A DNA stretch of 64,000 nucleotides from Balanoglossus misakiensis (Eukaryota > Hemichordata), in contig CM082591.2 of assembly GCA_040954595.2 (NCBI GenBank), positions 9,796,001 through 9,860,000 on the forward strand. Direction: 5' to 3'. Positions 58,604 through 64,000 of this stretch are shown here, piece by piece; the stretch's first letter is position 1, and the number at the start of each line of letters is the position of its first letter. The notes below the pieces were generated by a model. That model was not told the origin of the DNA and ran no database searches. It saw nothing but the letters and a program-made list of their open reading frames with translations. Both the position numbers and the translations under genes were made by a program.

Positions 58604-61109
58604 TTTTGTTACAGTCTAGAATTTCATGCCACCACTTATGGTCATATTATTCTTGGTAGGCAAAAGTGACAAGTAGTCAAGTTTCAACACAGGCAACATT
58701 TTTTACAAACAAACCACAAAGAAGACATCAAAAGGGAGAGAATTATAGAATGGTCAATGTGTGAAAAGTTAAGATACGTAAAGTGGCCGGGTTCAACATT
58801 AACTCATCGACTTCATATCGTCTTCATGCCATGGTTTTTGCCTGCCCTGAAAGTTCTTGTCGTTGCAGAAGTGGTTTTGACAGAAAGAATTTAGTCTTCC
58901 GGGATGTTTGTGATTATTTGAACACCAGACAATACAATGCAACCTTGACTTCCAAAATACTTACCGGCATTGCATTATCTTACCATGGTTAGGCCTACAG
59001 TGAACAAATTTTCAACAATATTTTCTGAGTTACCGCTGATATTTGTTTTGTAGTATGGATATTAAATTATACATCCCGATACAAATCAGAATGTTATAGA
59101 ATCCTTCCTGAGTGATATTGAAAAAATTACCGGAATGCTACCGCCTAATCTATGGTTAGGGTTATTGCTATTATTTTATATCAGTAATCGACTTTGTGTA
59201 TATCAATGTCATTTTCATAACGAAAATGAACTCGAGTCTAATGTAAACGTTACGAATTGATCGAAAGGCGCTCTGATGAATGTTAACACGAGTGCGCAGT
59301 GACAAGACATGCATCGTGCGTGACAGTGACAACAGTTCATATAGAGCAGTTAAAAAATAAACCGGCCGTCCGTAAATTTATCAGCTATTTTTTTTTTATT
59401 TAGTCACGTTTTCCCTGTTGCATGCTATTAGTTCAGGGGCCAGTTTTAGCAGTGCTCTATTGAGTACTTTCGTATCGATGGATTGATCTCTCGTCCAATC
59501 AGAATGGCGGATGGTAGCATGATCCGACATATTGCGTATTACAATAGGGCTTCCTCATACAGGTCAGAACGGAGAGGTCATTCCTTTTATTTTAGGACGT
59601 CTCAGCTCCTTTGTCTTTTCTGTTATAGTGTTAAAGAAATCAAACGGTTTTGTTTTGGCCGGTAAACACCGATGGATTAACTCTTAAGTCCATCGTGCAT
59701 CCAAACGCAGTCGAGTCGGTTTGGTCATTGTTTATGCGACAGTAAATGCCAAATGTGACAGAAGCATCATATTAAATGAGATAGAATACACAAACAAACA
59801 AACATACGAATAAACAAACAGGCAAACAAACAACCATTAGGGACTGCTCAGAATTTACTTCCAAGTTGGGGATGGAGGATTTTTTATTTTCCTGGTGATT
59901 TTTTTCCATGGTCTCCCCTAGTAAATTGTGGAGGAAATATGTGGTCCCTCCTTAAATTTCCTGGGGATTTTCCATGGTCCCCTTATTGTGACTTTTATGT
60001 CTAGTCTCCCCTAATTTGTCTTGGAGAAAATGGGTGGTCCCCCCCCTCTGAAAATTCTCCGCCCCCCTGGAAGTAAATTCTGAACAGTCCCTTATTAAAG
60101 CCAACAGCTAGCACCCTGGCTTCTCTGCCAGAGGAGCGATAACATCGACAAAATGCAGATACACAAGAAATGAGCACTTTATTCCACAAGTGAAGTAGTC
60201 TGTTCCCTGCCCCATTCCCACCGCTGGCTGCGCCCTTTAGCGTAGCGCCGATGGCAGTGGGAATGGGGCAGGGGACCAGACTACAAGTGAAGAACCCCAG
60301 TAACAGACGTAACGAACAAACAAACTACATGTACTAACAACAAAGCAAGAAAAGTGTCAAGCGTCGTCAAAGAAAACGAAAAAGTTCTAGCATGGTTGGT
60401 AAAAGTTATTGGTAGAAAACGAATAGGGCCTTCTACAAATGACGTCTCAGACCCGCAAACGCCACCAGAACACAAAACACATGCACAGAACAGTTTAAGC
60501 CGGTTGTTGTATGGAGCAGCAATAATCTGCGGTTGGGCCGTCGTAGATTTTCGCTGGTGGTGAAAATAAATAAAACACGATCGATGTTCGATTTATTCCA
60601 GATCACATGCGTTTACGGCCAGGAGAGAGCATAAAAGTCTTCAAATGACCATGTGGTGGCGCACTTTTTCCGATTGGCTGTATTTCAATTTGTTCGTGGT
60701 AAATTAATTCTGTGGAGGTGACCGGCACTGAAGCTCTTAGCTAGGATGAGGTGGGATGGAAAAATGCCCCATTTTAGCTGTTTTAAAATATACGACTATT
60801 TATAGACAAAAGGAAAATAAAACAAGCGCAAAAACATACCAAACCTAGTTTTATTAATTAAAAACAAAATTGCTGAGTAAAGGTTTTCATGTGGGCATTC
60901 ACTTTGAACTTGCTAGATTAATTTAAAGAGACAAAGTTGCTCTCTATTTGTCCTTTTGCGATGATAGAATGCTTGCTTGAAGTCTCTCGTGCAATAAATG
61001 ATGTCGATTCATACATGTATGGATGGTGTATAGGTGGTCGGAATTTACATGTCTTTGCCAGGACCAAACCAACAACACGTAAAATCAAAGTTTGGGTCAT
61101 GAAATCGAG
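58604..61109 (+). repeat. Macrosatellite unit R12
   Basis: The MITE lies at 59840-60091. The unit combines R10-type variants in its first 750 bases with R8-type variants at the MITE left end. Confidence 0.95.
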
Positions 61110-63626
61110 TTTTGTTACAGTCTAGAATTTCATGCCACCCCTTATGGTCATATTATTCTTGGTAGGCAAACGTGACAAGTAGTCAAGTTTCAACACAGGC
61201 AACATTTTTTACAAACAAACCACAAAGAAGACATCAAAAGGGAGAGAATTATAGAATGGTCAATGTGTGAAAAGTTACGATACGTAAAGTGGCCGGGTTC
61301 AACATTAACTCATCGACTTCATATCGTCTTCATGCCATGGTTTTTGCCTGCCCTGAAAGTTCTTGTCGTTGCAGAAGTGGTTTTGACAGAAAGAATTTAG
61401 TCTTCCGGGATGTTTGTGATTATTTGAACACCAGACAATACAATGCAACCTTGACTTCCAAAATACTTACCGGCATTGCATTATCTTACCATGGTTAGGC
61501 CTACAGTGAACAAATTTTCAACAATATTTTCTGAGTTACCGCTGATATTTGTTTTGTAGTATGGATATTAAATTATACATCCCGATACAAAACAGAATGT
61601 TATAGAATCCTTCCTGGGTGATATTGAAAAAATTACCGGAATGCTACCGCCTAATCTATGGTTAGGGTTATTGCTATTATTTTATATCAGTAATCGACTT
61701 TGTGTATATCAATGTCATTTTCATAACGAAAATGAACTCGAGTCTAATGTAAACGTTACGAATTGATCGAAAGGCGCTCTGATGAATGTTAACACGAGTG
61801 CGCAGTGACAAGACATGCATCGTGCGTGACAGTGACAACAGTTCCTATAGAGCAGTTAAAAAATAAACCGGCCGTCCGTAAATTTATCAGCTATATTTTT
61901 TTTTATTTAGTCACGTTTTCCCTGTTGCATGCTATTAGTTCAGGGGCCAGTTTTAGCAGTGCTCTATTGAGTACTTTCGTATCGATGGATTGATCTCTCG
62001 TCCAATCAGAATGGCGGATGGTAGCATGATCCGACATATTGCGTATTACAATAGGGCTTCCTCATACAGGTCAGAACGGAGAGGTCATTCCTTTTATTTT
62101 AGGACGTCTCAGCTCCTTTGTCTTTTCTGTTATAGTGTTAAAGAAATCAAACGGTTTTGTTTTGGCCGGTAAACACCGATGGATTAACTCTTAAGTCCAT
62201 CGTGCATCCAAACGCAGTCGAGTCGGTTTGGTCATTGTTTATGCGACAGTAAATGCCAAATGTGACAGAAGCATCATATTAAATGAGATAGAATACACAA
62301 ACAAACAAACATACGAATAAACAAACAGGCAAACAAACAAACAAACAACCATTAGGGACTGTTCAGAATTTACTTCCAAGTTGGGGATGGAGGATTTTTT
62401 ATTTTCCTGGTTATTTTTATCCATGGTCTCCCCTAGTAAATTGTGGAGGAAATATGTGGTCCCTCCTTAAATTTCCTGGGGATTTTCCATGGTCCCCCTA
62501 TTGTGACTTTTATGTCTAGTCTCCCCTAATTTGTCTTGGAGAAAATGGGTGGTCCCCCCCCCCCTCTGAAAATTCTCCGCCCCCTGGAAGTAAATTCTGA
62601 ACAGTCCCTTATTAAAGCCAACAGCTAGCACCCTGGCTTCTCTGCCAGAGGAGCGATAACATCGACAAAATGCAGATACACAAGAAATGAGCACTTTATT
62701 CCACAAGTGAAGTAGTCTGTTCCCTGCCCCATTCCCACCGCTGGCTGCGCCCTTTAGCGTAGCGCCGATGGCAGTGGGAATGGGGCAGGGGACCAGACTA
62801 CAAGTGAAGAACCCCAGTAACAGACGTAACGAACAAACAAACTACATGTACTAACAACAAAGCAAGAAAAGTGTCAAGCGTCGTCAAAGAAAACGAAAAA
62901 GTTCTAGCATGGTTGGTAAAAGTTATTGGTAGAAAACGAATAGGGCCTTCTACAAATGACGTCTCAGACCCGCAAACGCCACCAGAACACAAAACACATG
63001 CACAGAACAGTTTAAGCCGGTTGTTGTATGGAGCAGCAATAATCTGCGGTTGGGCCGTCGTAGATTTTCGCTGGTGGTGAAAATAAATAAAACACGGTCG
63101 ATGTTCGATTTATTCCAGATCACATGCGTTTACGGCCAGGAGAGAGCATAAAAGTCTTCAAATGACCATGTGGTGGCGCACTTTTTCCGATTGGCTGTAT
63201 TTCAATTTGTTCGTGGTAAATTAATTTTGTGGAGGTGACCGGCACTGAAGCTCTTAGCTAGGATGAGGTGGGATGGAAAAATGCCCCATTTTAGCTGTTT
63301 TAAAATATACGACTATTTATAGACAAAAGGAAAACAAAACAAGCGCAAAAACATACCAAACCTAGTTTTATTAATTAAAAACAAAATTGCTGAGTAAAGG
63401 TTTTCATGTGGGCATTCACTTTGAACTTGCTAAATTAATTTAAAGAGACAAAGTCGCTCTCTCTTTGTCCTTTTGCGATGATAGAATGCTTGCTTGAAGT
63501 CTCTCGTGCAATAAATGATGTCGATTCATACATGTATGGATGGTGTATAGGTGGTCGGAATTTACATGTCTTTGCCACGACCAAACCAACAACACGTAAA
63601 ATCAAAGTTTGGGTCATGAAATCGAG
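61110..63626 (+). repeat. Macrosatellite unit R13
   Basis: The MITE lies at 62355-62608. The unit has CCTGGTTATTTTTATCC inside the MITE. Confidence 0.95.
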
Positions 63627-64000
63627 TTTTGTTACAGTCTAGAATTTCATGCCACCCCTTATGGTCATATTATTCTTGGTAGGCAAAAGTGACAAGTAGT
63701 CAAGTTTCAACACAGGCAACATTTTTTACAAACAAACCACAAAGAAGACATCAAAAGGGAGAGAATTATAGAATGGTCAATGTGTGAAAAGTTAAGATAC
63801 GTAAAGTGGCCGGGTTCAACATTAACTCATCGACTTCATATCGTCTTCATGCCATCGTTTTTGCCTGCCCTGAAAGTTCTTGTCGTTGCAGAAGTGGTTT
63901 TGACAGAAAGAATTTAGTCTTCCGGGATGTTTGTGATTATTTGAACACCAGACAATACAATGCAACCTTGACTTCCAAAATACTTACCGGCATTGCATTA
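63627..64000 (+). repeat. Macrosatellite unit R14, cut by the window edge
   Basis: This is the first 374 bases of a further unit, so the array continues beyond the window. Confidence 0.95.

Larger units (their letters stand above)
30591..64000 (+). repeat. Right block of the 2.5-kb macrosatellite array
   Basis: A cut unit is followed by 13 complete units and a final unit cut by the window edge. Orientation is the same as in the left block. Periods range from 2469 to 2517 bp, mostly 2505-2517. The block starts abruptly at TTGGCTGTATTTC, next to the minisatellite. Confidence 0.97.

Noticed and set aside
1-64000. Histone, rRNA or snRNA repeat cluster
   Set aside because: Array size would fit, but no histone peptide, histone 3' stem-loop, 5S rRNA or U2/U5/U6 sequence is found in the unit on either strand.

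Overview
The window is eukaryotic, almost certainly metazoan, non-coding-rich DNA. It has AT-rich sequence with long open gaps, GT-AG splice-like sites, many MITEs, a LINE 3' end with a short tandem tail, minisatellites and a large tandem array. The dense MITEs, the hairpin-headed dispersed repeats and the L2/CR1-like LINE tail would suit a marine invertebrate, perhaps a deuterostome. That placement is inference; nothing here fixes the species. No complete protein-coding gene, rRNA, canonical tRNA or spliceosomal RNA gene is recognised.

Layout. (1) Positions 1-6045 and 30591-64000 are one family of head-to-tail 2.5-kb macrosatellite units. There are 2 full and 1 cut unit on the left, and 13 full and 2 cut units on the right, all in the same orientation. 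Each complete unit carries a 250-bp Harbinger-like MITE (TTA target duplication) and an 88-bp hairpin element (9-bp target duplication) at fixed places. Both were therefore amplified as passengers. (2) Positions 6046-30590 are a 24.5-kb island of different DNA. It replaces about 1 kb of one unit.

Island, left to right. A promoter-like stretch (CRE, octamer) leads to a possible first exon whose start codon lies inside a perfect 15-bp hairpin. A 360-bp foldback element follows. A tandem segmental duplication (about 7265-13240 and 13704-18130) contains two pairs of duplicated exon-like blocks. The two copies differ by mobile-element insertions that leave readable empty sites in the other copy: a TTAA-flanked piggyBac-type MITE and a TTA-flanked Harbinger-type MITE. 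The region 17.5-23.1 kb is made of degenerate, repeatedly duplicated AT-rich sequence headed by short hairpins and rich in the octamer ATTTGCAT. It also holds a Tc1/mariner-type MITE and a LINE 3' fragment. Next come two homologous 3'-exon-like blocks, one of which has expanded into a 50-bp minisatellite. Then follow a CpG-rich 94-bp duplication and a 128-bp foldback whose centre folds like a tRNA lacking a D arm. Last is a 4-kb, 48-copy minisatellite of 82/86-bp monomers with higher-order structure, which abuts the macrosatellite.

What works together. The only candidate gene-like unit is the set of exon-like blocks in the island, and their reading phases do not join into one long protein. 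They may belong to a non-coding RNA, a degraded gene or alternatively spliced small peptides. The rest is best read as satellite and transposon architecture. The strongest oddities are the tRNA-like foldback, the duplicated exons, the shared variants between distant array units and the island inside the array.
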